DNA of 64,000 bases. Source: Clostridiales bacterium (GTDB taxonomy: Bacteria > Bacillota > Clostridia > Saccharofermentanales > Saccharofermentanaceae). Shown one piece after another: positions 16,753 through 26,501 of the stretch. Made by a program: the position numbers and the translations under genes. A model generated the notes under the pieces. It did not search any database, had not been told where the DNA came from, and worked only from the letters and a program-made list of their open reading frames with translations. The stretch covers positions 181,459 to 245,458 of the forward strand of contig JAFZLF010000005.1 in the NCBI GenBank assembly GCA_017551625.1, in the 5' to 3' direction. Numbering within the stretch: position 1 is the stretch's first letter; every line of letters begins with the position of its first letter.

Positions 16753-18432
16753 CTATTCTACCATATCCGTCCGGAAATATCTCTTGATGAGTGCTTCGGC
16801 CTGTCTGATCCCGTCGATCGCGGAGCTCATGATGCCGCCCGCATAACCGGCGCCTTCTCCTGTCGGATAAAGGGCCGCCACACTTACACTTTCCCCTCTC
16901 TCATCACGCCTTATACGTACCGGCGAGGACGACCTCGTTTCCACAGCCGTCAGTACTGCATCCGGATCATCAAATCCGCGTATCTTCGTCTGAAGAAGGA
17001 CGAGGCCTTCATCTATCGTCTTCGCGATTTCATGAGGAAGGATCTCCCAGAGATTACTCATCACCACTCCCGGGCGATACGAAGGAGTCACGTTCCCCCA
17101 TGCAGTCGTTGTCCGGTGTGCGTGGAAATCGCCGACTCTCTGTGCCGGCGCATAATACCCGCCTTTTCCCAGAACGTATGCCTTCTTCTCCAGTTCCCTC
17201 TGGAACACGATACCGCCGTCCCAGCCATCCGACCCGAAATCACTCTCATCACAGCCGACCAGCATAGCCGAGTTCGCATTTTCTTTATCTCTGGCATACT
17301 CGCTCATGCCATTTGTCACTACGCCGCCTTCTTCTGAAGATCCGCAGACGACTTCTCCGCCGGGACACATGCAGAAAGAGTACAGTTTCCGTCCGGTGGA
17401 TGTCGCCGTTACGACTTTATAATTCGCAGGATGCAGGACCGGACTTTCGAAGCAATCCCCGAATTGGGCCCGGTCGATCGATTCCTGACGATGCTCGATA
17501 CGGACACCGACGGCAAACGGCTTACTCTCCACATCCACGTTTCTTTCTGCGAGCATATGGAAAGTATCTCTGGCACTATGTCCTATAGCGAGGATCAGAG
17601 CGCGGCACGGGATCGTGACTGCATCTCCTCCGTTATACGAAGCAACATGCGTAACGGAAACGACGCGACCGTTTCTCACCCCGATATCCGTCATTTTCCG
17701 CCCGAAAAGCACTTGTCCTCCGCATTTTTGAATTTCTTTCCGCATATTCTTAACCACGATACGAAGAATATCCGTTCCGATATGCGGATGTGCATCAAAA
17801 AGGATCGACTTCGGTGCGCCATATCTCACAAAAGTGCGAAGTATGAGGTCTTTTCTTCCATCTGAAACGCCACTGAAGAGTTTCCCGTCTGAGAAAGTTC
17901 CGGCGCCACCCTCTCCGAACTGTACGTTTGAATGGATATTCAGTATACCTTCCTCCTTAAGACGGGTCACATCCGATGTACGTGTATCGATATCCTCGCC
18001 CCGCTCCAGCAATATGACCGGGACGCCACAAGCAAGAAGTGTCATGGCCGCAAATAGTCCTGCCGGGCCGCTGCCGCAGACCACCACACGACTTTTCTGT
18101 CCCTTATCCGCTTCTTCCGATGAAGTTGTTTCATCCTGTTTCTGTCTGAGATCTCCCGAACACGTGTTTCTGACAAACATAGCAAGATCCGGGTTCATCA
18201 GTTCCTCTTCAAATGGTTCATCCGTAAAAAGCGCTGAGATAACTACGCGGATATCCTGTTTATGTCGTGCATCGATGGACTTCTTCAGGATACGGCAGAA
18301 CTTCGGAAGTTTCGATTTTATTTTCTTCTCGAAGTACTTCCTGATATCGCAGTTATCCGTATAGGGCGAGTGGATCTTTTCCAGTGACTCATAGGAAGAA
18401 AGAGGGATCGAAAGCTGTATTTCCTTGTCCAT
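16753..18432 (-). CDS. FAD-dependent NAD-utilising dehydrogenase-like flavoprotein (COG2509)
   Basis: The 559-residue protein has a small N-terminal domain (about 1-110) and then a dinucleotide-binding motif VVCGSGPAGLFAAM near residues 113-126 (GxGxxG). Family blocks include NVQFGEGGAGTFSDGKL, ALILAIGHSARDTF and GEGAGYAGGIMSSAIDG near the C-terminus, the FAD ribityl-binding end. It is predicted to be a cytosolic oxidoreductase of unknown substrate. The ATG overlaps the stop of the upstream flavoprotein gene (TGATG), which indicates translational coupling; a longer in-frame reading to 18504 is rejected. Confidence 0.9.
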   Translation of the reverse strand: MDKEIQLSIPLSSYESLEKIHSPYTDNCDIRKYFEKKIKSKLPKFCRILKKSIDARHKQDIRVVISALFTDEPFEEELMNPDLAMFVRNTCSGDLRQKQDETTSSEEADKGQKSRVVVCGSGPAGLFAAMTLLACGVPVILLERGEDIDTRTSDVTRLKEEGILNIHSNVQFGEGGAGTFSDGKLFSGVSDGRKDLILRTFVRYGAPKSILFDAHPHIGTDILRIVVKNMRKEIQKCGGQVLFGRKMTDIGVRNGRVVSVTHVASYNGGDAVTIPCRALILAIGHSARDTFHMLAERNVDVESKPFAVGVRIEHRQESIDRAQFGDCFESPVLHPANYKVVTATSTGRKLYSFCMCPGGEVVCGSSEEGGVVTNGMSEYARDKENANSAMLVGCDESDFGSDGWDGGIVFQRELEKKAYVLGKGGYYAPAQRVGDFHAHRTTTAWGNVTPSYRPGVVMSNLWEILPHEIAKTIDEGLVLLQTKIRGFDDPDAVLTAVETRSSSPVRIRRDERGESVSVAALYPTGEGAGYAGGIMSSAIDGIRQAEALIKRYFRTDMVE

Positions 18433-19724
18433 CAGGACTCTCCCTCCCGAAGAGAAGCTTCTGATGCAGAACGTCCGGCGAGGATCCCGGAGGAAAAGGC
18501 CCACTGGAGATTATACCCGCCACAGTCCCCATCGACATCGATGACTTCACCGCAGCAATAAAGACCGGGAACAAGGAGCGACTCCATCGTTTCCGGGGCA
18601 AACTCTTCACAGTCTGCACCGCCGATCGTGGTCTGCGCGTTCTCGAGGCCCTGTGTACCAAGCACTACAAAATCCCACGCGCGCATGGTAGCTACGATTC
18701 TCGCAATATCTTTATCGGAAAGAGAACTGATCAGGACTGACAGTGGCCTGTCCAGAGCAGACTTAAGAAGCATTGACGCGATCCTTCCGGGAAGGATCGA
18801 CAGCAGAAGTTGATCGACGGGGCGGCCGGCCATGGTTTCTCTTCGTCTGCTTAGTTCTTCAGAGATGGCGAGCAGATCGGCCTCCTCAAACAAACGAAGC
18901 GACACTTTCATAGGGGCTGTGAGATTTCCCTTTCTCACACGACGGGACACTTCTCCGGACACCTGAAACACTGCAGGACCGGAAAGTCCGTATGCGGCAA
19001 AGAGGACTTCCCCAAACTGCTGCGCAATAACCATGTCGTCAGAAACGAGCGTAAGCTCTGCTTCCAGTTTCAGACCGGCAAGTGCTTTCGTCACGGAGTT
19101 CTCTGTCACCAGCTGGACGATCGACGGTTTCGGAGCATATACCTTATGCCCCAGTTGACGGAGCCACCTGTATCCATCGCCTGTCGTACCGAGTGCCGGA
19201 GCACAAGCGCCTCCACAAGCGATTACGACTCGTTTTGCAGCATATTCTACTCCCTTTTGCGAAGAAACGTGAAAGATCTTGTCTTTACAGATCTCCGTCA
19301 CCTCTGTATCAAGTATGACCTCGATCCCATATTCAGTAAGCGCAAACCGGAAGGCATCCACCACCGACGAAGAAGACTTACTCAGCGGGAAATACTTATT
19401 CCCTTCCGCAGCCGTAATAATTCCAATCTCACTTAGAAATGAAAGAGTCTCTTTCTGTGGGACTTGGGCCAGCACCTGCTTCGGAAAGTCCTCTTTTCTG
19501 CTATGGAAGTGCGATACCTGCATATCCTGATTACCGAGATTACAGCGGCCGTTTCCCGTCGCGAGGACCTTCTTTCCTACACGATCATTTTTCTCGAGGA
19601 TCAGCACATCCGAAGACTTACCTTCTCTCCTGCGCGACTTCGCAAATGCGATAGCACAGGACATCCCCGATGCTCCGCCTCCGATAATGATCAGATCAGC
19701 GATTCTCCTGCCCGTCGTGCTCAT
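18432..19724 (-). CDS. HI0933-like flavoprotein (YhiN / aminoacetone oxidase family)
   Basis: The 430-residue protein starts with the FAD-binding motif LIIIGGGASGMSCAIAFAKS and a second ADP-binding block GKKVLATGNGRCNL, both diagnostic of this family. The C-terminal GLYCCGEVIDVDGDCGGYNLQWAFSSG is the family's flavin-contacting signature. The family's physiological reaction is uncertain; aminoacetone oxidase activity is reported for some. It overlaps the CYTH gene by four bases (ATGA) and the COG2509 gene by three, making a tightly coupled trio. Confidence 0.93.
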   Translation of the reverse strand: MSTTGRRIADLIIIGGGASGMSCAIAFAKSRRREGKSSDVLILEKNDRVGKKVLATGNGRCNLGNQDMQVSHFHSRKEDFPKQVLAQVPQKETLSFLSEIGIITAAEGNKYFPLSKSSSSVVDAFRFALTEYGIEVILDTEVTEICKDKIFHVSSQKGVEYAAKRVVIACGGACAPALGTTGDGYRWLRQLGHKVYAPKPSIVQLVTENSVTKALAGLKLEAELTLVSDDMVIAQQFGEVLFAAYGLSGPAVFQVSGEVSRRVRKGNLTAPMKVSLRLFEEADLLAISEELSRRRETMAGRPVDQLLLSILPGRIASMLLKSALDRPLSVLISSLSDKDIARIVATMRAWDFVVLGTQGLENAQTTIGGADCEEFAPETMESLLVPGLYCCGEVIDVDGDCGGYNLQWAFSSGILAGRSASEASLREGES

Positions 19725-20395
19725 ACCTTCTCCTCATTCAGAAGCAGGAGACACCGGGCATATTTAGACAATGTCCCGCTACTGCAGTTGCAATGACGCA
19801 TAACGATCGCGCCCAGACTCGAGACCGCATTTGTATCTCCACATATCAATTCGATTTCCATCTCACAGATAGGCAGACGCTTACCGCCTGCCAGACAAGC
19901 TCCTGTATCCAGACAGATTTCCAGAACACTATCCATATACTGTACATCAAGGATCCGTCTTCTAAACTCCGTCATGCAGACTGTCTCGAGCGGTTCGTCC
20001 ATGACCGGAAGAAGTGCACTTTCCAGGATCGGCAAAGGATCATCGGATTCCTTTGCGCTTTCGATAAATGCACGCGGATCAAAATCGGGGTGCTCTGATC
20101 TGACATTCCATTCACATCGGCTCGTAAGTCCCGAAAGCGCATCTTCTCCTGCTTTTCCTGAAATCGGTACCGGAGCGGTCTTGACAGTGAATACATAGTC
20201 CTGACCGACGATATGGCGCACTCTAAGAGACGTACGGCGTTTATGGAGTATCCTCTCCTTCGTGTCGAGATACCGGTTCTCATATGATTCTGTTCTCCTA
20301 TCCGTCACTCGGACAGACTGAAGAAGCCAGGAAGCATCCTCGCAGGAAGAAAGCAGTTCATCAGATGGAAAAGAAAGCTTTAATTCCGTCTCCAT
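19721..20395 (-). CDS. CYTH-domain phosphatase (inorganic triphosphatase type)
   Basis: The 224-residue protein opens METELKLSF, the ExExK signature of CYTH tunnel enzymes (Glu2, Glu4, Lys6). Later alternating charged strands (SYENRYLDTKE, SLRVRHIV, CEMEIELI) line the tunnel. CYTH proteins hydrolyse inorganic triphosphate, thiamine triphosphate or make cAMP; the sequence favours a metal-dependent triphosphatase but does not decide it. No CHAD domain is attached. It overlaps the next gene by four bases and lies 17 bases after the DUF5711 gene. Confidence 0.85.
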   Translation of the reverse strand: METELKLSFPSDELLSSCEDASWLLQSVRVTDRRTESYENRYLDTKERILHKRRTSLRVRHIVGQDYVFTVKTAPVPISGKAGEDALSGLTSRCEWNVRSEHPDFDPRAFIESAKESDDPLPILESALLPVMDEPLETVCMTEFRRRILDVQYMDSVLEICLDTGACLAGGKRLPICEMEIELICGDTNAVSSLGAIVMRHCNCSSGTLSKYARCLLLLNEEKV

Positions 20396-20412
20396 ATGCC
20401 CCTCCGAAACGC

Positions 20413-21657
20413 TTACAGCGCGATTTCACGCACGCCGGCATTCGTTATCACACAGACATTTTTCGAGCCGAAAAAGGACACCCGAAGGATCGGCTCATCC
20501 ACGGTGAGCGTAGAACTGATCCGTCCGGAAGGAAGATCGATCAGCAGGATCTGTTCATCGACGGCAATCAGAGCGCGGGAACCGGACACGGAGAAACTGT
20601 GCACATCATTTCCCAGCGCGATATCGCAGCACTTATTTCCGGAAGAGTTAAAAGCAGAGAGCCGTAACGGCTGATCGATCCCGTCCGAGAAGATCACGGC
20701 GCATCCGCCATCAAACGGGAAAATGCTGGACACACAGGCAAAGGACGGATCCACCATATTACAGTTACCATTACCGATCACTGCTACATCACTGATTCCG
20801 GCGACCATGACCTTATCTGTGCCCATATAAGCCAGAAGAGGCATCACATCAAAAAGCACCGGCGAATAGAAGGCATATTCAGTAGGACGGGCAGATGTCC
20901 GGTCTTTCGGGATCGTGAACTGCTTCACGTGAGGTATCATCTGAGATCCGTCCGTATCGACAAGTGACACACTGAGCGTGCTTTCATCCGGCGCAAACGC
21001 AAGCGACAGAGGATATCCGGACTCATACGAGGACCACTTGGCAAGGAAAGTCCCGTCCTTTTCCATCATGTAGACACAGCCAAAGGAATCTCCTTCATCT
21101 ATGATCAATGCCGACAATCCGGACGGCGCCAGAGCAAAGCTTCCGATCTTTCCGGTCATGTGGGACTTAAATACCAGTCCTTCCTCGGAAAACAAAGCAC
21201 ACACGAAACCTTCCGCATCTGCGACCATCGCATATGCGCCGCTCTGGATACATACAGGACTGCTCATCTCAATATCAACACCGAAGACTTCGTTTCCGGA
21301 GATGGACAGATAGGCCACACGATTATTCGTTACTTTCAGAAGGCCACTCTGGAACGGATACAACTGCTGCGCTTCCGTATACTCGCAGTCAAAACCGGCG
21401 ATAGCGGACAAACGAAGTTGTTCCTTGACACCCTTTTTCGCTTCGACATGATTACGGATCATATATACCAGAACAATCGTCACGGCGGCCATCAAAACAC
21501 AGAGAATGACCAGAAACGGCGTAGCATAGCGCTGACTCACCTTCTCCTTCTTTTCCTTCTTCTCTTTCTTCTGCTGCTGTCCCTCTTCATTCACATCAGG
21601 CTTTCTCCTGATCTGGACCGGGCGCCGCCTCATCTCTTCATTTCTATTATCCGGCAT
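20413..21657 (-). CDS. DUF5711-type single-pass membrane protein
   Basis: The 414-residue protein has a basic, Lys-rich cytosolic N-terminus (about 1-42), one membrane helix (TPFLVILCVLMAAVTIVLVY near 46-66) and a large extracytoplasmic region with repeated beta-strand elements resembling a WD40/propeller. This is the layout of the DUF5711 family in Clostridia. No enzymatic motif is seen. It starts 14 bases after the DUF4340 gene stop, so it belongs with the ABC/GldG operon and may be an envelope sensor or accessory protein. Confidence 0.75.
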   Translation of the reverse strand: MPDNRNEEMRRRPVQIRRKPDVNEEGQQQKKEKKEKKEKVSQRYATPFLVILCVLMAAVTIVLVYMIRNHVEAKKGVKEQLRLSAIAGFDCEYTEAQQLYPFQSGLLKVTNNRVAYLSISGNEVFGVDIEMSSPVCIQSGAYAMVADAEGFVCALFSEEGLVFKSHMTGKIGSFALAPSGLSALIIDEGDSFGCVYMMEKDGTFLAKWSSYESGYPLSLAFAPDESTLSVSLVDTDGSQMIPHVKQFTIPKDRTSARPTEYAFYSPVLFDVMPLLAYMGTDKVMVAGISDVAVIGNGNCNMVDPSFACVSSIFPFDGGCAVIFSDGIDQPLRLSAFNSSGNKCCDIALGNDVHSFSVSGSRALIAVDEQILLIDLPSGRISSTLTVDEPILRVSFFGSKNVCVITNAGVREIAL

Positions 21658-21671
21658 ATCTTTCTGCTCTC

Positions 21672-23150
21672 TTATGTTCGGTCATACACATCATTTACAT
21701 TCTTGTTGTCGATCGCTTCGTTAGTAAGGAGATAAGCATCCCACACTCCAAACCCGGAAAACTGATGACCATTATCTTTATATAATACGCTTCTATCCAC
21801 AATAAATCCACTATACCGGTCATTGATGAAACAGTAGAACTCATTGTCCCCGTTCGGGACCAGTTTCAGGCTTATCGTCTCACTGTTCGTCTTCACCACC
21901 GAGATGGTCGCTTCCACATTTTCAAGAAGCGGTGACGCTTCATAGTCGACCCGTGATACCGGCATCCAGAATATGGACTCGAAAAGCATCAGAGCATAGC
22001 AATCGCCCTGCGTCGTATACACTTTCGCATTACGCTGATCCAGATTAAAGATCGTCTCATCGCTTACGAAGTCAGAGCCCATCAGGATCTCGATCGTAAA
22101 AGAAGTGTCCTTGATCGATACATTCACAGTACGAACATCATCAAGATATCCATGGATCACACATGAGTCGATCATTTCAAAGGGCGATAAGTTCAGTCCG
22201 GGAAGCGAATCGGCACTGATACAGAAGGTGTTCTGATTATTCGAACAGTACCCGTAATAGTAACCGCCCAGTTCCATAGACAGATAGACATAGATCGTTT
22301 CACCCGAATTGAGACGGAGCGTGAAAGTATACTCCGGATCTGAAAGGCCATAAGATTCGAAATCTTCTGCGGCAATCGGCACGTACTGCGTCACTCGCAG
22401 TTGCAAGATCAGATTAGCTAATGTGATCATCTCGTTCTTCGGTTCACGTTCCATCGGATACGTGACCTGATAACGCGGTTCGAGGAAAACGCCGTTGTCA
22501 TAATCTTCCAGAGGCAACAACGTCCATTTATCGCCGTTTGAGCGTCTTTCGAAATCGATACGGTTTACTTCCTGGCGAGAATAATTCAGCACCATCTTAT
22601 TCAGAAGATCTTCAAATGGCAGCGATATCTCCTGATATAGCGCATATTCGGCTATATATACACGACTCTCCCCATATCGCGACACATATACACCGCTCTT
22701 ATCGGAAGTCAGATTCCCTACAAGAAGCACAGCCGATGAACCGTCCGTCTTCGTGGCAGTAAGCCTGCACTGTTCCGGTGAAAGTCCATACGAAGACAGA
22801 TCGGCTGTCTGAGGTTCAAAACTGTTACCGACTGAGAAGGAAGTCACCTTGGCAATGATTCTCTGTACTTCAGACTCATCGATCCTGCCCGACTCATACT
22901 GCACACCATTATGCGTAATGGAACTGATAGACCGGTTGCTCCCGAGCTGGATGCTCATCTCCGCCCCGTCACTGTACTGTATCCGTAACGTTTGCAGTTC
23001 TACGTCTGAACAGATCTCCATAAATCTGTCCTTCTCGGCTTCTTCACGGAGACGTTCGCTGACATACTGTACGACCAGCACCGTGCCCAGGATCAGAAGA
23101 AGCGCCCCCAGAATGGCAGCAAGTATTAAGTTTTTGCGAGAATTCTTCAT
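21672..23150 (-). CDS. DUF4340 single-pass membrane protein
   Basis: The product has 492 residues from the ATG at 23150, which has GGAGGC seven bases upstream; an in-frame extension to 23195 is rejected. An N-terminal signal anchor (NLILAAILGALLLILGTVLVV) is followed by a long beta-rich outer region typical of DUF4340 (strands such as RIDFERRSNGDKWTLL and RVDYEASPLLENVEATI). In Bacteroidetes and Clostridia DUF4340 is found next to GldG-type ABC components, as here. Its role is unknown. Confidence 0.82.
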   Translation of the reverse strand: MKNSRKNLILAAILGALLLILGTVLVVQYVSERLREEAEKDRFMEICSDVELQTLRIQYSDGAEMSIQLGSNRSISSITHNGVQYESGRIDESEVQRIIAKVTSFSVGNSFEPQTADLSSYGLSPEQCRLTATKTDGSSAVLLVGNLTSDKSGVYVSRYGESRVYIAEYALYQEISLPFEDLLNKMVLNYSRQEVNRIDFERRSNGDKWTLLPLEDYDNGVFLEPRYQVTYPMEREPKNEMITLANLILQLRVTQYVPIAAEDFESYGLSDPEYTFTLRLNSGETIYVYLSMELGGYYYGYCSNNQNTFCISADSLPGLNLSPFEMIDSCVIHGYLDDVRTVNVSIKDTSFTIEILMGSDFVSDETIFNLDQRNAKVYTTQGDCYALMLFESIFWMPVSRVDYEASPLLENVEATISVVKTNSETISLKLVPNGDNEFYCFINDRYSGFIVDRSVLYKDNGHQFSGFGVWDAYLLTNEAIDNKNVNDVYDRT

Positions 23151-23160
23151 GCCGCCTCCA

Positions 23161-24675
23161 TTACAAATGGCGTCTTCTTCTATAGATATACACACCGCAG
23201 ATCAGACACCCCACCGGAATCACCGTCATCACGATCACGGACCACATCGTGGCCGCCGAAGAAGAAAGTGGTTTACCCAGGACATAGCTGGGGACCCGCT
23301 TCGAGGGAATGAGCACATTGGTCTGGACCGGACAGATATCATCAAGTACGATCCGGACGAAATCGGCGTTGTTATCATTCATGGTCTTTACAGAATAGTA
23401 CTCATCGGACGTAAAAGAACTGGATCCGATGATGATCATGCAGGAGGGTTCTGTTCCGGAATTATCCACACACTCCAGTACGACAGGATATGTTCCCTTT
23501 GACGCAGAAACATCGATCAGCGCGTCCTTAAAGTCCACAGAGGCGGTATCTGAAGTGACCACCAGAGGCGAAACATAGACCGTTTCTTCCCGATCCGGGA
23601 AGATCTTTAGGAAACGGCAGTTTGAAACAGAATAATTCGCAGGAACACTGATATACTCAGCATAGGAAGGATCGACTACTCCAATTGAAGAATACGGATC
23701 ATCCGGACTATTGAGATAGTCGATATTATTCTCATGGATCAGTGCATTTTCGAGCGTCACACCCATCTTCATCGTTAAGTCATTCAGATTGGTATACGAA
23801 ACATTGTCATCCGGATCATAGTCAGCCACCAGCAGGACTTTGCCCGAATTATCCAGATAAGACTTTATCAGTTCTTTTTCGATCGGAGTAATATCGCTCT
23901 TCGGCTCCAGAATAACGAGCAGTTCACAGTCATTCGGGATCTCGGCGGATTCGCCGCTCAACTTCAGTTCAGAAACCGTAAATCCGAGTGATTTGAGGAT
24001 AATATCCATAGAATTGTGTGTCGGCAGATCATGACCGGTCAGATAATAAGCCCGCAAAGGCCGTTCAGATGCGACATATACGATACTCCTCGTGAACTCA
24101 AACTCGACATTATTCACTACCGGCATACCATAGCCATAATAATACAGGAACTCCTGATCATATCCGAAGCACGCATAAGGATAGATAACTTCCATACGAT
24201 CGCCGCAACGGATGACATACGTGTCTGCCTGTAGATTATATATCCCGTCAGGATCAAGTTGTGTAAGAATAAAGGGATCAACATCCGGATCGACATAGCG
24301 GAGTTCGATCTTACCGTTACCCTTCGCCTCATAATCATCCACGATCGGGAGGAAGTATTCCCGCCACTCGAGTGTATCGTCATTTCTGTCGAAAAGACCG
24401 ATGATCTCCACCTGCTTATCGAGGTCCTTGAGATACGTTCTTGTAAACTGGCTTACCGTATTGGATTTCACGGAGGAAGTATCAAACGTCAGCGGTTTAT
24501 CCAAGGTAAGCGAGAGGATCGCGTTGCCGACGATACAGATCGCGACGACAAGAACTACAGAAATGATCGACATAGATTTAAGCGATTTAAAACGACTGTC
24601 AGAAACCACCTTGGCTTTCGACGACTTGACCGTTTTTTCCCGGAGAATACTTTCATTTGCAGATTTCTTAGCCAT
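23161..24675 (-). CDS. GldG-family ABC transporter auxiliary subunit
   Basis: The 504-residue protein has an N-terminal helix (near 34-54) and a C-terminal helix (ATMWSVIVMTVIPVGCLICGVYIYR) followed by a basic tail. Between them lies a predicted extracytoplasmic region of the GldG/DUF4350 type (ABC_transp_aux domain), with YYLTGHDLPTHNSM and LLVADYDPDD. GldG partners the GldA ATPase and GldF permease in gliding Bacteroidetes; homologues in non-gliding Firmicutes have no settled function. Gene order ATPase, permease, GldG, DUF4340 supports one complex at the membrane. Confidence 0.85.
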   Translation of the reverse strand: MAKKSANESILREKTVKSSKAKVVSDSRFKSLKSMSIISVVLVVAICIVGNAILSLTLDKPLTFDTSSVKSNTVSQFTRTYLKDLDKQVEIIGLFDRNDDTLEWREYFLPIVDDYEAKGNGKIELRYVDPDVDPFILTQLDPDGIYNLQADTYVIRCGDRMEVIYPYACFGYDQEFLYYYGYGMPVVNNVEFEFTRSIVYVASERPLRAYYLTGHDLPTHNSMDIILKSLGFTVSELKLSGESAEIPNDCELLVILEPKSDITPIEKELIKSYLDNSGKVLLVADYDPDDNVSYTNLNDLTMKMGVTLENALIHENNIDYLNSPDDPYSSIGVVDPSYAEYISVPANYSVSNCRFLKIFPDREETVYVSPLVVTSDTASVDFKDALIDVSASKGTYPVVLECVDNSGTEPSCMIIIGSSSFTSDEYYSVKTMNDNNADFVRIVLDDICPVQTNVLIPSKRVPSYVLGKPLSSSAATMWSVIVMTVIPVGCLICGVYIYRRRRHL

Positions 24676-24692
24676 AACAGTATCCTCCTTCC

Positions 24693-25475
24693 TTAAGACT
24701 GACTCCAGCGTTTCTTCTCGAGCACGCGGAAAGTGATATAGATAAATACAGCCGTAAAACTTAAACAGAAGATAAGCGGAACGACCTTAAACACTCCGGA
24801 AGTAAAGCATTCCGTACGGGCATACGGGTCAAACCATGAGATAAAAGCTCTTGTATTCTCTCCTGCGGAATAAATCGCTGCATCGGATAGCCCGAACAGT
24901 TTCGTAAACTTGAGGACCGCTTTAATGATCGACGAGATCGAGGAAGCAATCGAAGAAAGCATGCTGAGGAACAGAAGGATCACGAAGCAGACCACAGCGG
25001 ACATGATCTGATTCTCCGTCATCGCCGAAGCGAGCATCCCGATTGAGATAAAGAGCGCCGCCAGAACAATATAGCCGAATATCGCGCCCCATGTCGCGGA
25101 ACTGATATATCCTGAAAGAATCACCGTGATGATCATATGGCTAAAGAGACTGATCAGCATCAGGACCTGAAGAGCCAGAGCTGCCAGAAACTTGCCGATC
25201 ACGGCATCTCTCATGGAAAATGGCATGGTATAAAGAAGGACATCCGTGCCGTTTCTCTTCTCCTCTGCAAAGAGGCGCATCGTGATGATCGGAATCAGCA
25301 CAACAAAGAATGATCGCAGAAAAGCAACCTCGAGGGAAATATTGACATATGCCAGATCTGATGTGAGCATTCCTGTAAAATAGTACCCGCCTATCACGCC
25401 GAGAAGGCAAATGGCCACCCATCCGACCGGGGTCCTGAAATAGGAAAGAAACTCTCGTTTAAATACCGCAAACAT
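24693..25475 (-). CDS. ABC-2 type transporter permease (GldF-like)
   Basis: This is a 260-residue integral membrane protein with about six helices, including GWVAICLLGVIGGYYFTG near residue 20, VLIPIITMRLFAEEKRNGTDVLLYTMP (conserved ABC-2 cytosolic loop near 58-84), and a C-terminal VVPLIFCLSFTAVFIYITFRVL. The EEKRNGT segment is typical of permeases that dock the ATPase. It lies 11 bases downstream of the ATPase gene and 17 bases upstream of GldG. Confidence 0.9.
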   Translation of the reverse strand: MFAVFKREFLSYFRTPVGWVAICLLGVIGGYYFTGMLTSDLAYVNISLEVAFLRSFFVVLIPIITMRLFAEEKRNGTDVLLYTMPFSMRDAVIGKFLAALALQVLMLISLFSHMIITVILSGYISSATWGAIFGYIVLAALFISIGMLASAMTENQIMSAVVCFVILLFLSMLSSIASSISSIIKAVLKFTKLFGLSDAAIYSAGENTRAFISWFDPYARTECFTSGVFKVVPLIFCLSFTAVFIYITFRVLEKKRWSQS

Positions 25476-25486
25476 ATATAATCTCC

Positions 25487-26422
25487 TTATTTCTTGGGCG
25501 CTGTAATACTTGTAAAGACATCTTCCAGCGAAGGCGCGACGGATCGGAACTCTATGATCGGTACATGGATCTTCGCCATAGCAAAGAAGATAGACTTACG
25601 CACATCTGTGTCGCCGTTCGTCATCAGGTCCAGCTGAAGATATCCGTTCTTCTCCTGAAGGAGCGTGACCGTCTTTATGCCAGGTATCGCACGAAGCGGC
25701 ATCTGCACATCTGCAAAAGCCCCCTCCACCGTAATGAGATAGTGTGTATTGCCTTCCATCTGGGCAGACAACTCCATCGTCGGCGCATCGGCCACGATTT
25801 TCCCGTTATTGATAATGATCACACGGTCACATACAGCCTGTACTTCAGACAGGATATGCGAACTGAAGATGATCGTGTGTTTTTTAGAAAGAGAAGCAAT
25901 CAGTTTGCGGATCTCGATGACCTGATTCGGATCAAGCCCGACGGTCGGCTCATCGAGGATGATCACTTCCGGATTGCCGATCAACGTCTGCGCGATGCCG
26001 ACGCGCTGGCGGTAACCCTTGGAAAGATTGTGGATGAGTCTTCCGGAAACATTTCCGATATGCACCATTTTCATGATTTCGGAGATGTGCTTCTTCTTCA
26101 CATCTTTCGGCACCTTCTTAAGCTCGCTGACATATTCGAGGTACTCATAGACGGTCATATCCAGAAACAGCGGCGGAAGCTCAGGAAGATAGCCGACATT
26201 TTTCTTAGCCATTTCCGGCTGTTCGAGGATATCGTACCCGTTGATCGAAACTTTCCCGCTCGTTGCGGAAATGTATCCGGTAATAATATTCATAGTCGTC
26301 GTTTTACCGGCGCCATTCGGACCCAGCAGGCCCAAGATCTCGCCCTGGTTTACCGTGAAGGAGATACCACCGAGAGCTCTTTTGTCGCCGTAAAACTTCA
26401 CAAGATCTGAGACTTCAATCAT
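25487..26422 (-). CDS. ABC transporter ATP-binding protein (GldA-like)
   Basis: The product has 311 residues from the ATG at 26422 with GGAGG eight bases upstream. Motifs: Walker A GPNGAGKTT near 36-44, Q-loop YLPELPP, signature LSKGYRQRVG near 136-145, Walker B VIILDEPTVGLDP near 155-167, and switch His in FSSHILSEV. The C-terminal 90 residues form the usual regulatory extension of antibiotic/GldA-type exporters. It energises the ABC-2 permease encoded next. A possible -10 TACAAT occurs near 26450 with a weak -35. Confidence 0.94.
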   Translation of the reverse strand: MIEVSDLVKFYGDKRALGGISFTVNQGEILGLLGPNGAGKTTTMNIITGYISATSGKVSINGYDILEQPEMAKKNVGYLPELPPLFLDMTVYEYLEYVSELKKVPKDVKKKHISEIMKMVHIGNVSGRLIHNLSKGYRQRVGIAQTLIGNPEVIILDEPTVGLDPNQVIEIRKLIASLSKKHTIIFSSHILSEVQAVCDRVIIINNGKIVADAPTMELSAQMEGNTHYLITVEGAFADVQMPLRAIPGIKTVTLLQEKNGYLQLDLMTNGDTDVRKSIFFAMAKIHVPIIEFRSVAPSLEDVFTSITAPKK

Positions 26423-26501
26423 TCCATCTTCCTCCGCACATTCGCCCAAATATTGTACCGCAAAACAATCATTCTATAAAGCCGTTTCACCACTTCGCCC
26501 G

